A stretch of DNA of 64,000 bases from Gudongella sp049310905 (GTDB lineage: Bacteria; Bacillota; Clostridia; Tissierellales; Tissierellaceae). Shown piece by piece: positions 41,482-48,983 of this stretch. Position numbers and translations under genes: made by a program. Within the stretch, counting starts at the first letter, position 1. Each line of letters opens with the position of its first letter. The notes beneath the pieces are model-generated. The model worked only from the letters and a program-made list of their open reading frames with translations. It made no database searches and was not told where the DNA came from. The stretch is taken from assembly GCF_049310905.1 (NCBI RefSeq), contig NZ_JBMEMN010000005.1:25044-89043 (forward strand), read 5' to 3'.

Positions 41482-42279
41482 ATGAAAAGGTTTCTATCAA
41501 AATCCATGATGTTTCTGGGTGTATTCGCATTGATAATGGGAGCCATGACAACATTTGGAATAAACCCCTCCTATGCAGAGAACCTCAAGATAATAGGCAA
41601 CAATATTGGTCTAGAAGTGGATCCAAGTGGTACGAGCCTATTCAATCTAACAAATATGAATCCAGGTGATACAAACGAAGCCAAGATAGATATATATAAC
41701 TCTTTGGAGTACAGGTTTCAGCTGTTTATGAGAACAGAGAGGGTAAGTAAAGCACCATCTCAAGGTGAAGCAGACCTCTTCAAGCAAATGGTTTTAACAA
41801 TACAGTATGACGGTGATGAAATATATAATGGATCAATGGCAGATTTTGCACAATCGAATATTAGTCTCGGTTTCTTGTATCCAGGTGACGACAAGGAGTT
41901 AAAGGCAACTGTTTACCTACCAGGAGCTGAAACAGGAAACGAGTTCCAGGGTAAATCTGTAGAGGTTAGATGGGTTTTCATAGCGGAGCACAAACCAGAT
42001 AACCCTCCAACTGATTCAAATGAGTCAGAAGACACTGACAGGCCTGATAGGCAAGACAGACCGGATAATCCTGAAGAGCCTGAAGAAATTTTGGAAATAA
42101 GCGAAGAAGTTCCAAAGGCATTTCCAGTGCTTGAACAGCCTGAAATCATTGAAGCCCAGGAGGAGATTCCTCTTATGATTCCGATTCTACCTAGAACTGG
42201 AGCAATACCAGCAGTTCTATATTATCTCGCAGGTAGCTTGTTTTTAGGTTTAGGGATTAGGATAAAAAATAGAGAATAA
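41482..42279 (+). CDS. LPXTG (LPRTG) cell-wall-anchored protein of the fibre operon
   Basis: The protein has 265 residues. A signal peptide occupies about 1-31 (GINPSYA-E). A single beta domain follows (about 35-175; DPSGTSLFNLTNMNPGD resembles the TasA/camelysin strand pattern). A Pro/Asp/Glu-rich wall-spanning linker covers about 176-234. The sortase signal is LPRTG at 236-240, then a hydrophobic stretch and the basic tail IKNRE. It could tether the TasA-like fibre to peptidoglycan, a role filled differently in Bacillus subtilis. No sortase gene is in the window. GAGGGAGGGG precedes the ATG. Confidence 0.88.
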   Translation: MKRFLSKSMMFLGVFALIMGAMTTFGINPSYAENLKIIGNNIGLEVDPSGTSLFNLTNMNPGDTNEAKIDIYNSLEYRFQLFMRTERVSKAPSQGEADLFKQMVLTIQYDGDEIYNGSMADFAQSNISLGFLYPGDDKELKATVYLPGAETGNEFQGKSVEVRWVFIAEHKPDNPPTDSNESEDTDRPDRQDRPDNPEEPEEILEISEEVPKAFPVLEQPEIIEAQEEIPLMIPILPRTGAIPAVLYYLAGSLFLGLGIRIKNRE

Positions 42280-42334
42280 GACAATTATCCGGATGTATAA
42301 GTAGAGTGGTTTAAATAATAAAACACTAGAAATG

Positions 42335-42373
42335 ACAACCTTGTAATTTATGAGATTACAAGGTTGTATTTTT
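42335..42373 (+). terminator. Rho-independent terminator of the fibre operon
   Basis: ACAACCTTGTAAT/ATTACAAGGTTGT form a 13-bp perfect stem with a 7-nt loop and an ATTTTTG tail. Confidence 0.9.
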
Positions 42374-42380
42374 GAAATCA

Positions 42381-42452
42381 AATCATTCGGAAATCATTCG
42401 GGACGGTTCTTTTTGATTTTTCCTTTTTGCTTTTTCAAAGTCATATTTTGAT
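42381..42452 (+). repeat. GGACGGTTCTTTTTG dispersed repeat, copy 1
   Basis: It begins with a doubled ATCATTCGG, followed by GGACGGTTCTTTTTG and a T-rich stretch, ending in AAAGTCATATTTTGATC. It aligns in the same orientation with 43207-43260, so sixA is bracketed by two copies. It contains no ORF. Confidence 0.7.
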
Positions 42453-42469
42453 CTAAATCTCCAAATGTC

Positions 42470-42509
42470 AAAAAAAAAGAAACGATGAAAGGTTTAAATT
42501 CATCGTTTC
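42470..42509 (-). terminator. Rho-independent terminator of sixA
   Basis: On the minus strand GAAACGATGAA/TTCATCGTTTC form an 11-bp stem, followed by a T9 run. Confidence 0.9.
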
Positions 42510-42517
42510 CATAATTG

Positions 42518-43018
42518 TTATTTATCGGCAATTTTCACAAAGTCACGAGTCTGCAGATACCATCTTAGTTCAACCTTGCTTTCTCCTAACTCTTCATCAG
42601 GGAATTTAAAGCAGGCTGCGGTTCCCTTTTTGAAGCGAAGAAAAGTACCAGAAATTTCCTGACTCCATAATGAAAGGTAGGGTTGTTGCCCAACCACAAT
42701 TGCAGCTTCACCAGGTTCAATTTCTTCCACAAGCTCTCTAAGTCTACTGACACCACTACCTGTAGCAAGAAACTCCAGGTAAGTTGGCTCATCAAGATCT
42801 AATTCCTCCGCTAACATTTCAGCCGTTTCTTTTGCTCTAACCGTAGGGCTGGAATAAATTTTCAAAGTTTCATAATTATCGATCATTGTTTTGAAGCCTG
42901 CGACACTTTTCTTTAATAGAACTTTCCCTCGAGGAGAAAGTGCTCTTAAATCATCCTCTTCAGCAGATTCTTTATCCTCTGCAATTCCATGTCTATAAAG
43001 TATAAGATATTTACTCAT
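42518..43018 (-). CDS. sixA: SixA-like phosphohistidine phosphatase
   Basis: This histidine-phosphatase-superfamily protein of 166 residues is the short SixA type. The RHG motif is at the start (YLILYRHGIAEDKE, with His near 10 forming the phosphoenzyme). SSPTVRAKETAEML and the second His region follow. In E. coli SixA dephosphorylates His-containing phosphotransfer domains (ArcB, PTS-Ntr), but the target here is unknown. AAAAGGAGG precedes the ATG. It is transcribed alone. Repeat copies lie on both sides. Confidence 0.85.
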   Translation of the reverse strand: MSKYLILYRHGIAEDKESAEEDDLRALSPRGKVLLKKSVAGFKTMIDNYETLKIYSSPTVRAKETAEMLAEELDLDEPTYLEFLATGSGVSRLRELVEEIEPGEAAIVVGQQPYLSLWSQEISGTFLRFKKGTAACFKFPDEELGESKVELRWYLQTRDFVKIADK

Positions 43019-43206
43019 TCTTGTATCCTCCTTTTTTAGTAATGTTTTAATTAGGCATATTACTCAATTTCTTATAAAGATCTGCAAAATATTATTTCAT
43101 TAGCTCATCTTTCAGATAGCCTAATATCACTCTTAAAACCCATTATATCAAAAAAAATATGTCTATACAAAAGAAAGTGAAAATTGAGTTTTTTCTATAT
43201 AAAAAA

Positions 43207-43260
43207 GCATCGGGGACGGTTCCTTTTGCTTTTTTTCTTCATTAGTCAGATTTTGGTCGG
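43207..43260 (+). repeat. GGGGACGGTTCCTTTTG dispersed repeat, copy 2
   Basis: It aligns with 42381-42452 in the shared core CATCGGGGACGGTTC-CTTTTGCTTTTT and the 3' part AGTCAGATTTTGGTC. The 312-bp gap 43019-43330 otherwise holds only the sixA upstream region and the tRNA terminator. I see no gene in it. Confidence 0.7.
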
Positions 43261-43285
43261 AATTTTGACCAATTTTATAGATATC

Positions 43286-43325
43286 AAAAAAATAAAAAAC
43301 GCTGGAATAGTTAAATTCCAGCGTT
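43286..43325 (-). terminator. Terminator of the tRNA-Pro gene
   Basis: On the minus strand AACGCTGGAAT/ATTCCAGCGTT form an 11-bp stem and are followed by TTTTATTTTTTT. Confidence 0.9.
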
Positions 43326-43330
43326 TCTGA

Positions 43331-43407
43331 TGGTCGGGGTGAGAGGATTTGAACCCCCGGCCCCATGGTCCCAAACCACGTGCGCTACCAAACTGCGCTA
43401 CACCCCG
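43331..43407 (-). tRNA. tRNA-Pro (TGG anticodon)
   Basis: The reverse complement starts CGGGGTGTAGCGCAG and ends CACCCCGACCA, a 7-bp acceptor stem with discriminator A and an encoded CCA. The D-arm is GCGCAGTTTGGTAGCGC. The anticodon loop TTTGGGA gives TGG, reading CCN proline codons. The T-loop is GTTCAAATC. Length 77 nt. A terminator follows directly. Confidence 0.97.
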
Positions 43408-43565
43408 ACGTTTTTTGTCAACTTCTTAATTATAATGCAATTTCATTTAAAATGCAAGAGCTTTTTTAAAATTGTTTTTGTCTTTCTTGGAACCTGCAAA
43501 TATCATTATATATTCACAGCTGCCTAAAGTCAACATGCTGAACATAATATTTGATCAAAAAACAA

Positions 43566-43594
43566 TTGACTACCATACTCCGTTGTGCTATTAT
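43566..43594 (+). promoter_or_regulatory. Sigma-A promoter of metK
   Basis: TTGACT (43566-43571) and TATTAT (43589-43594) are 17 bp apart, with a TGn extension before the -10. It drives the S-box leader. Confidence 0.85.
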
Positions 43595-43623
43595 TTCACT
43601 TAGTGAAAATAAATATCTTGATT

Positions 43624-43760
43624 ACCTTATCAAGAGTGGTGGAGGGATAGGCCCTATGAAGCCCGGCAACCTGTTTAACAGGTGCTAAATCCTACAGAAT
43701 GTGATTCTGGAAGATGAGGTGTAGTGTGAGCTCACCTTGTCTTGACGACAAGGTTTTTTT
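43624..43760 (+). promoter_or_regulatory. SAM-I (S-box) riboswitch with terminator, upstream of metK
   Basis: Hallmarks in order are CTTATCAAGAGTGGTGGAGGGA, GGCCCTATGAAGCCCGGCAACC, the AGGTGCTAAATCC junction and GGAAGATGAGG. The expression platform is the terminator ACCTTGTC-TTGACG-GACAAGGT followed by TTTTTTT (43734-43760). High SAM should stabilise the aptamer and stop transcription before metK, so the enzyme is feedback-controlled by its product. Quoted runs are kept to short blocks of the leader. Confidence 0.97.
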
Positions 43761-43779
43761 AATTTTAAGGAGGAAAAAA

Positions 43780-44961
43780 ATGAAAAAATGGTTATTCACA
43801 TCGGAGTCCGTAACAGAGGGGCATCCTGATAAAGTCTGTGACCAGATATCAGACGCAATACTGGATGCGATCCTTGAGCAGGATCCTGAAGCCCGAGTAG
43901 CATGTGAGACAATGGTAACAACTGGAATGGTACTTGTTTCAGGAGAAATTACAACTAACTGCTATGCAGATATTCCGAAAATAGTAAGAAAGACAATAGC
44001 TGACATTGGCTATGTAAGAGCAAAATATGGATTTGATGCAGACACTTGTGCAGTGCTGACATCAATCAATGAACAATCACCTGATATTGCCAGGGGAGTT
44101 GATAAGGCTCTTGAACAGAAGGAATTAAGCGAAGACGAGATGGACAAGACAGGTGCAGGAGACCAGGGTATGATGTTTGGATTTGCCTGCAATGAGACGG
44201 AAGAATTGATGCCTCTTCCTATATCACTGGCTCACAAACTGTCAAGAAGACTTTCAGAGGTAAGAAAAGACGATACTCTTAATTACCTAAGACCAGACGG
44301 AAAGACGCAGGTTACTGTTGAATATCATGATGACAAGCCATTTAGAATTGAGAATGTTGTTGTGTCAACTCAACACAGCCCTGTTGTTACTTTGGAACAG
44401 ATAAGAGAAGACATTGAGAAGTATGTAATAAACGAAATTATTCCTGAAGAAATGATGGATGAAAACACAAAGATCTATGTAAATCCAACTGGAAGATTTG
44501 TTGTTGGCGGACCTATGGGTGATGCAGGACTTACAGGAAGAAAGATTATCGTAGATACCTACGGTGGATATGCAAGACATGGTGGTGGAGCTTTCTCAGG
44601 GAAGGACGCTACAAAGGTTGACAGATCCGCTGCCTATGCTTCAAGATATGTTGCCAAGAACATTGTAGCTGCTGGACTTGCAGATAAATGCGAAGTAGCA
44701 CTTGCCTATGCCATAGGAGTTGCGCATCCTCTTTCAATCAATGTTGACACCTTTGGAACAGGAAAACTGAGCGACGAAGAAATAACACAATTGGTTAAGG
44801 ATAATTTTGACTTGAGACCAGCTGCAATAATCAGGGATCTTGACCTTAGAAAACCAATCTACAGACAACTGGCTGCCTATGGACATATGGGTAGAACGGA
44901 TGTCGAGCTAACGTGGGAGAGGACAGACAAAGCTGAAGCTCTTAAAAAGGCATTGAAATAA
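43780..44961 (+). CDS. metK: S-adenosylmethionine synthase
   Basis: MetK makes SAM from methionine and ATP. SAM serves, among others, PrmC and Kce-pathway lysine aminomutases of the radical-SAM type elsewhere in the genome. The 393 residues contain FTSESVTEGHPDKVCDQ, the ATP-binding GAGDQGMMFG and the P-loop GGGAFSGKDATKVDRSAAY. AAGGAGG precedes ATG 43780. An upstream in-frame codon at 43714 lies inside the S-box and is rejected. It is controlled by the S-box. Confidence 0.98.
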   Translation: MKKWLFTSESVTEGHPDKVCDQISDAILDAILEQDPEARVACETMVTTGMVLVSGEITTNCYADIPKIVRKTIADIGYVRAKYGFDADTCAVLTSINEQSPDIARGVDKALEQKELSEDEMDKTGAGDQGMMFGFACNETEELMPLPISLAHKLSRRLSEVRKDDTLNYLRPDGKTQVTVEYHDDKPFRIENVVVSTQHSPVVTLEQIREDIEKYVINEIIPEEMMDENTKIYVNPTGRFVVGGPMGDAGLTGRKIIVDTYGGYARHGGGAFSGKDATKVDRSAAYASRYVAKNIVAAGLADKCEVALAYAIGVAHPLSINVDTFGTGKLSDEEITQLVKDNFDLRPAAIIRDLDLRKPIYRQLAAYGHMGRTDVELTWERTDKAEALKKALK

Positions 44962-45061
44962 AAAAACATCTGATGTAAGTAAAGGGAGCTTTTTACGATA
45001 CTCATGTATGAAAATTTCATGATCCAATCAAAGTAGAAATTTCCTATTCGTAATAATACTG

Positions 45062-45097
45062 ATCCCCCCAATATACAATATTGTATATTGGGGGGAT
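45062..45097. repeat. Perfect 36-bp palindrome between metK and recD2
   Basis: ATCCCCCCAATATACAAT is followed immediately by its exact complement ATTGTATATTGGGGGGAT with no loop. The -35 of the recD2 promoter (TTGTAT, 45081-45086) lies in the right arm. It could be a dyad operator or, as RNA, a terminator for metK. A TTTCTT tail follows. The remaining part of the gap (44962-45061) shows nothing recognisable. Confidence 0.85.
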
Positions 45098-45110
45098 TTC
45101 TTGTTATAAT
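45081..45110 (+). promoter_or_regulatory. Sigma-A promoter of recD2
   Basis: TTGTAT (45081-45086) and TATAAT (45105-45110) are 18 bp apart, with the -35 inside the 36-bp palindrome. Confidence 0.75.
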
Positions 45111-45137
45111 GGAAATAATGAGAAAGAAGGTGAGAAT

Positions 45138-47384
45138 GTGGAAATACAGGGAATTGTTGAGGATATAATCTACAGAAATGAATCCAACGGGTATACTGTC
45201 GGAAGACTGTATACATCTGATGGGAGCATTACCTTCGTAGGTCAGGTCCCCTACATACAGAATGACCAGGCGGTACTCTTGAAAGGGGAATGGATTTATC
45301 ACAACAAGTTTGGTGAGCAATTCCAGTTCCAGTCCATGGAAACCATCATGCCTACAACTACCAAGGGTATCGAGAATTATCTTGGATCAGGATTGATTCC
45401 ACATATCGGACCTAAGACAGCTAAACGAATAGTTGATAAATTTGGTGAAAAGGCTCTTGATATAATTCAGTACTATCCTGATAGACTTCTTGAAATTGAA
45501 GGAATTGGCAAGAAAAAACTCAAGGTTATAATGGAATCCTTTGACGAACAGAGGGAAGTTCGTGAAGTTATGGTTGCACTTCAGGAATTTAATATCAGCC
45601 CGAACCAGAGCATGAAAATCTACAAGGAGTACGGGACTGAAACATTGAAGGTTATCCGTGAAAATCCATACAGACTTGCTGAGGATATTCATGGGATGGG
45701 ATTTCGGACTGCCGATGAAATTGCAGAAAAAGTTGGTCTGGAGAAGAGTTCACCCCACAGACTCCAGGCTGGATTAAAATATGTTTTAACCAGGGCAGCA
45801 GGTGAAGGACATTGCTATCTCCCGGAAGGCGAGCTTATTGATAAGGCAGCGATTCTTTTGCAAATCCAATCAGAGAATCTGAAGGACCCGCTAACCTCTC
45901 TATTATTGAGTAAAAGCTTTCATCTTGTGGAAAGTGGAGATGAAAGGATAGTCTACTATATGCCATATCATATGGCTGAAAACAGTGTTGCGAAGGTTCT
46001 TGTGGAACTGAGCCTTGTTGAGCAGGATGAAATTGTAGCTGATATGGATAAGGCGCTTGATAATCTTGAAAAGAGTCAGGAGTTTTCCTTTGGAAAGAAG
46101 CAAAGGGATGCTGTCCAAAGCGTTTTGCAGAACGGGGTAACAGTAATTACAGGTGGTCCCGGAACGGGAAAGACCACAATAATAAATGCAATAATTGCCT
46201 TGATGGAAGCAGAGAAGAAGGAGATTCTGCTTGCTGCTCCCACGGGAAGAGCAGCAAAGAGGATTACAGAAACCACAGGAAGAGAGGCAAGGACAATCCA
46301 TAGACTTCTGGAAATTTCATTCCAGGATGATAATCTTCAATTCAATAAGAACGAGGAAGAGCCTCTGGATGCAGATGTGGTAATTGTGGATGAGACATCA
46401 ATGGTTGATATTCTACTTATGAATCAGCTTCTTAGAGCCATTAAGCCAGGGACAAGACTTGTTCTTGTGGGAGATGTGGACCAGCTTCCTTCGGTAGGTG
46501 CAGGGAATGTTTTAAGAGACATCATAAACTCAGGTGTAATCAAGGTCGTAATATTGGATGAGATATTTCGGCAAGGTGAGGAAAGCATGATAATTGTAAA
46601 TGCTCATCTTGTAAACAAAGGTGAAAAACCTGTGCTTAATATAAAGGACAAGGATTTCTTTTTTATGTCAAAAGACAGTGGTCTTGAGGTTAGAGATACA
46701 ATAGTTCAGCTTTGTCTAAACAGACTGCCTGATTTTTATGGCCTGGACCCCATTCGGGATATTCAGGTGCTTTCGCCAATGAGAAAGGGTGATGCCGGTG
46801 TTACTGCCCTAAACAAGGCACTTCAGGAAGCAATAAATCCTCCATCTCCAAAGAAGAATGAAAAAGCTATGGGAGATGAGCTTTTCAGAGAAGGCGACAA
46901 GGTTATGCAGATCAAGAACAACTACAAGGCCTCCTGGATCATTAGGAAGGGTGGCTTTAGGACAGAAGAAGGCGAAGGTGTGTTTAACGGTGATTTTGGC
47001 TATGTTCAATCGATAGACCAGGATGAGGGTACATTGCAGGTTGTCTTTGATGATGACAGGGAAGTGGAATATCAATTTACTCAACTGGATGAATTGAGGC
47101 TTGCATATGCCACAACAATACACAAATCCCAGGGAAGTGAGTTTCCTGCGGTAGTTATACCGGTTTTTTCGGGTCCCCCCATGTTGCTAACCAGAAATCT
47201 GCTTTACACTGCAATAACTAGAGCAAGGGATTTGGTGGTACTGGTTGGTCATCACAGGTACTTGAACCAGATGATAAGAAACAATCTTATTACAGAAAGA
47301 TATTCATCCCTTGACATAAAAATGCGCGAATATCTTAATCTTCTCTTAAGTATGGATTCGCAGGGAGGTAGCTTTCTTGATTGA
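45138..47384 (+). CDS. recD2: RecD2-type ATP-dependent DNA helicase
   Basis: This 5'-3' superfamily 1B helicase acts in recombination and repair without RecBC. It has 748 residues. The N-terminal OB-like and helix-hairpin region includes GSGLIPHIGPKTAKRIVDKFG. Walker A ITGGPGTGKTTI lies near 337-348, then AAPTGRAAKRI, Walker B DVVIVDETSMVD, GDVDQLPSVGAGNVL and the C-terminal TIHKSQGSEFP. GTG 45138 is chosen because AGAAGGTGAG lies just upstream; an earlier in-frame codon at 45081 is in the palindrome. comF overlaps the stop. Confidence 0.95.
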   Translation: MEIQGIVEDIIYRNESNGYTVGRLYTSDGSITFVGQVPYIQNDQAVLLKGEWIYHNKFGEQFQFQSMETIMPTTTKGIENYLGSGLIPHIGPKTAKRIVDKFGEKALDIIQYYPDRLLEIEGIGKKKLKVIMESFDEQREVREVMVALQEFNISPNQSMKIYKEYGTETLKVIRENPYRLAEDIHGMGFRTADEIAEKVGLEKSSPHRLQAGLKYVLTRAAGEGHCYLPEGELIDKAAILLQIQSENLKDPLTSLLLSKSFHLVESGDERIVYYMPYHMAENSVAKVLVELSLVEQDEIVADMDKALDNLEKSQEFSFGKKQRDAVQSVLQNGVTVITGGPGTGKTTIINAIIALMEAEKKEILLAAPTGRAAKRITETTGREARTIHRLLEISFQDDNLQFNKNEEEPLDADVVIVDETSMVDILLMNQLLRAIKPGTRLVLVGDVDQLPSVGAGNVLRDIINSGVIKVVILDEIFRQGEESMIIVNAHLVNKGEKPVLNIKDKDFFFMSKDSGLEVRDTIVQLCLNRLPDFYGLDPIRDIQVLSPMRKGDAGVTALNKALQEAINPPSPKKNEKAMGDELFREGDKVMQIKNNYKASWIIRKGGFRTEEGEGVFNGDFGYVQSIDQDEGTLQVVFDDDREVEYQFTQLDELRLAYATTIHKSQGSEFPAVVIPVFSGPPMLLTRNLLYTAITRARDLVVLVGHHRYLNQMIRNNLITERYSSLDIKMREYLNLLLSMDSQGGSFLD

Positions 47385-48024
47385 TAGACTTCTTTATCCG
47401 AAAGACAACTTTTGTTATATATGCATGGATGAATCAAGGAATTTAAAACACTCATTGTGCACCGAATGCAGATCCAGAATCGAGGAAATTCATAAGGAGT
47501 TTAAAATTGACAGTCCCTATATAAAAAAGTGCTATTCATCATTTTTTTACAATAATTTTATTAAGGATTCAATTCACCGGTTTAAGTTTGAAGATAAAAG
47601 CTATCTTTACAGACCATTCCATTCATATATGATTGAGACAATAAGTCACAATAATCTTACGGATTTTGACATAATAATTCCTGTGCCAATACACTGGAGA
47701 AAAGAAGCGACCAGGGGATATAATCAAGCTTATCTTCTTGCAAAACCAATAGCTATGAAGATGGAGAAAAATGTTCTTAAGGATTGTCTTGTTAAATCTA
47801 GATGGACAAAAGAACAAAATACCCTTTCAGCATATGAAAGAAAGAGGAATCTCATTGACTCTTTCAGTGTTAAAAAAAGAGAAAGAATCCAGGATAAAAG
47901 GATTCTTCTGATTGACGATATATTTACAACTGGAAGTACACTAAAGATATGCAGCCAGACTCTTGTTGAGGCGGGTGCGGCTGAAGTCATGGCTCTGACT
48001 CTTACTTCAACAAAAATTGAATAA
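47377..48024 (+). CDS. comF: ComF-family phosphoribosyltransferase-like protein
   Basis: The protein has 215 residues. The N-terminal zinc-finger-like Cys pairs (CYICMDES...LCTEC) are followed by a PRTase domain with PVPIHWRKEATRGYNQA and the PRPP loop LLIDDIFTTGSTL. In naturally competent bacteria ComF is needed for DNA uptake, passing ssDNA inside. Otherwise it is a conserved protein of unknown role. TTG start at 47377, GGGAGGT 7 nt upstream, overlapping the recD2 stop by 8 bp. The pairing with recD2 suggests a DNA-processing role. Confidence 0.9.
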   Translation: MIDRLLYPKDNFCYICMDESRNLKHSLCTECRSRIEEIHKEFKIDSPYIKKCYSSFFYNNFIKDSIHRFKFEDKSYLYRPFHSYMIETISHNNLTDFDIIIPVPIHWRKEATRGYNQAYLLAKPIAMKMEKNVLKDCLVKSRWTKEQNTLSAYERKRNLIDSFSVKKRERIQDKRILLIDDIFTTGSTLKICSQTLVEAGAAEVMALTLTSTKIE

Positions 48025-48050
48025 CCCAGCCTAGGCTGAGTTATTTTTTT
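48021..48050 (+). terminator. Terminator between convergent comF and the BrkB gene
   Basis: ATAACCCAGCC/GGCTGAGTTAT pair with one mismatch and are followed by T8 on the plus strand. The stem overlaps the stop codon of the reverse-strand gene. Confidence 0.88.
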
Positions 48051-48960
48051 TGTCCTTATTCATAAATCCCATCAATACACTTCTCTCCTTGATAGGCTTG
48101 AAATCATTTTCTTTAAGGGCTTCAAGTGTTGCATTTAGCTCACCACCCAGTACTATTACAATACTGCTTATAAACAACCACACAAGCATCACTATTACCC
48201 CGCCCAGACTTCCGTAGGTTACTGCATAATTACCAAAGTTGGATACATAGAATGAAAACAACAATGATAGAATAATCCAACCAAGAGTTGCAAATATTGC
48301 TCCTGGCAAGGTGGATTTTAAAGGAACGGTGTGTCTGTTTCGTATGTTTGGACTGTACTTATAAAGCATGGCAAATGTAAAAATCATAAACAAAAGAGGT
48401 ATGATAAACCTTAGGTAATTCCAAAGGGTTATAAACAAATCCTCTATCCCAAGAAAATCAGATATCAATGTTCCAATCAGTTCTCCGGCAACCAGTGATA
48501 TAAATACAATTATTATCACAAAAACCAATATTATCGTAAATAAAAGGCTCAAACCCTTGAGTTTTAGGAAGGATCTACTCTCGGTGTAGTCATAAGCCTT
48601 GTTTATTGCTCTGATCACAGCCTTCACTCCTGAAGAGGCAGTCCAGAGTGCCGCAATGGCTGCTATTGATAGAAACCCCTGAGAGCTTGAGCTTACAACA
48701 TCCTCATGAAATGTCTTTATGATATCCTGAATATCTGTGGGCATATACCGGATCATATTCATTACAACATCCTCCTGACCCAGTGGAGTATAGCTTATGA
48801 TATTAAGCAGAACCATAAGAAAAGGGAACAAGGATAAGATTAGAAAGTAAGTGAGCTGAGCACCTGTTCCTGGAACGTTGTTTTCACCAAATCGATATAC
48901 AAGCTGATCCAGAACCATAATTGGCTTTTTTGTAATATAATGTTTTGCAAACTTTTCCAT
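48031..48960 (-). CDS. YihY/BrkB-family membrane protein
   Basis: The protein has 309 residues with about six helices. Typical runs are GAQLTYFLILSLFPFLMVLLNII, LWTASSGVKAVIRAINKAYD and YGSLGGVIVMLVWLFISSIVIVLGGELNA cut into short forms here. The family was once annotated as ribonuclease BN, but that assignment belongs to another protein. The present function is unknown, possibly transport. A cytoplasmic C-terminal tail is basic. It lies 23 bp downstream of the S9 peptidase gene on the same strand and may be cotranscribed with it. No AGGAGG is seen; ATTATATGG-type sequence before the ATG is weak, though AGGTGATT is present. Confidence 0.85.
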   Translation of the reverse strand: MEKFAKHYITKKPIMVLDQLVYRFGENNVPGTGAQLTYFLILSLFPFLMVLLNIISYTPLGQEDVVMNMIRYMPTDIQDIIKTFHEDVVSSSSQGFLSIAAIAALWTASSGVKAVIRAINKAYDYTESRSFLKLKGLSLLFTIILVFVIIIVFISLVAGELIGTLISDFLGIEDLFITLWNYLRFIIPLLFMIFTFAMLYKYSPNIRNRHTVPLKSTLPGAIFATLGWIILSLLFSFYVSNFGNYAVTYGSLGGVIVMLVWLFISSIVIVLGGELNATLEALKENDFKPIKERSVLMGFMNKDKKNNSA

Positions 48961-48983
48961 ATAATCACCTGTTTATTTCGGGG

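Noticed and set aside
43163..43366. 67-residue reverse ORF overlapping tRNA-Pro
   Set aside because: It reads through the tRNA and its terminator and has no ribosome site.
43714..43779. Extended N-terminus for MetK
   Set aside because: The region is the S-box aptamer and terminator. ATG 43780 has AAGGAGG and the normal MetK start.
45081..45137. Extended N-terminus for RecD2 starting in the palindrome
   Set aside because: The added residues are unlike RecD2 starts and would place the promoter -10 inside the gene. GTG 45138 has a proper ribosome site.
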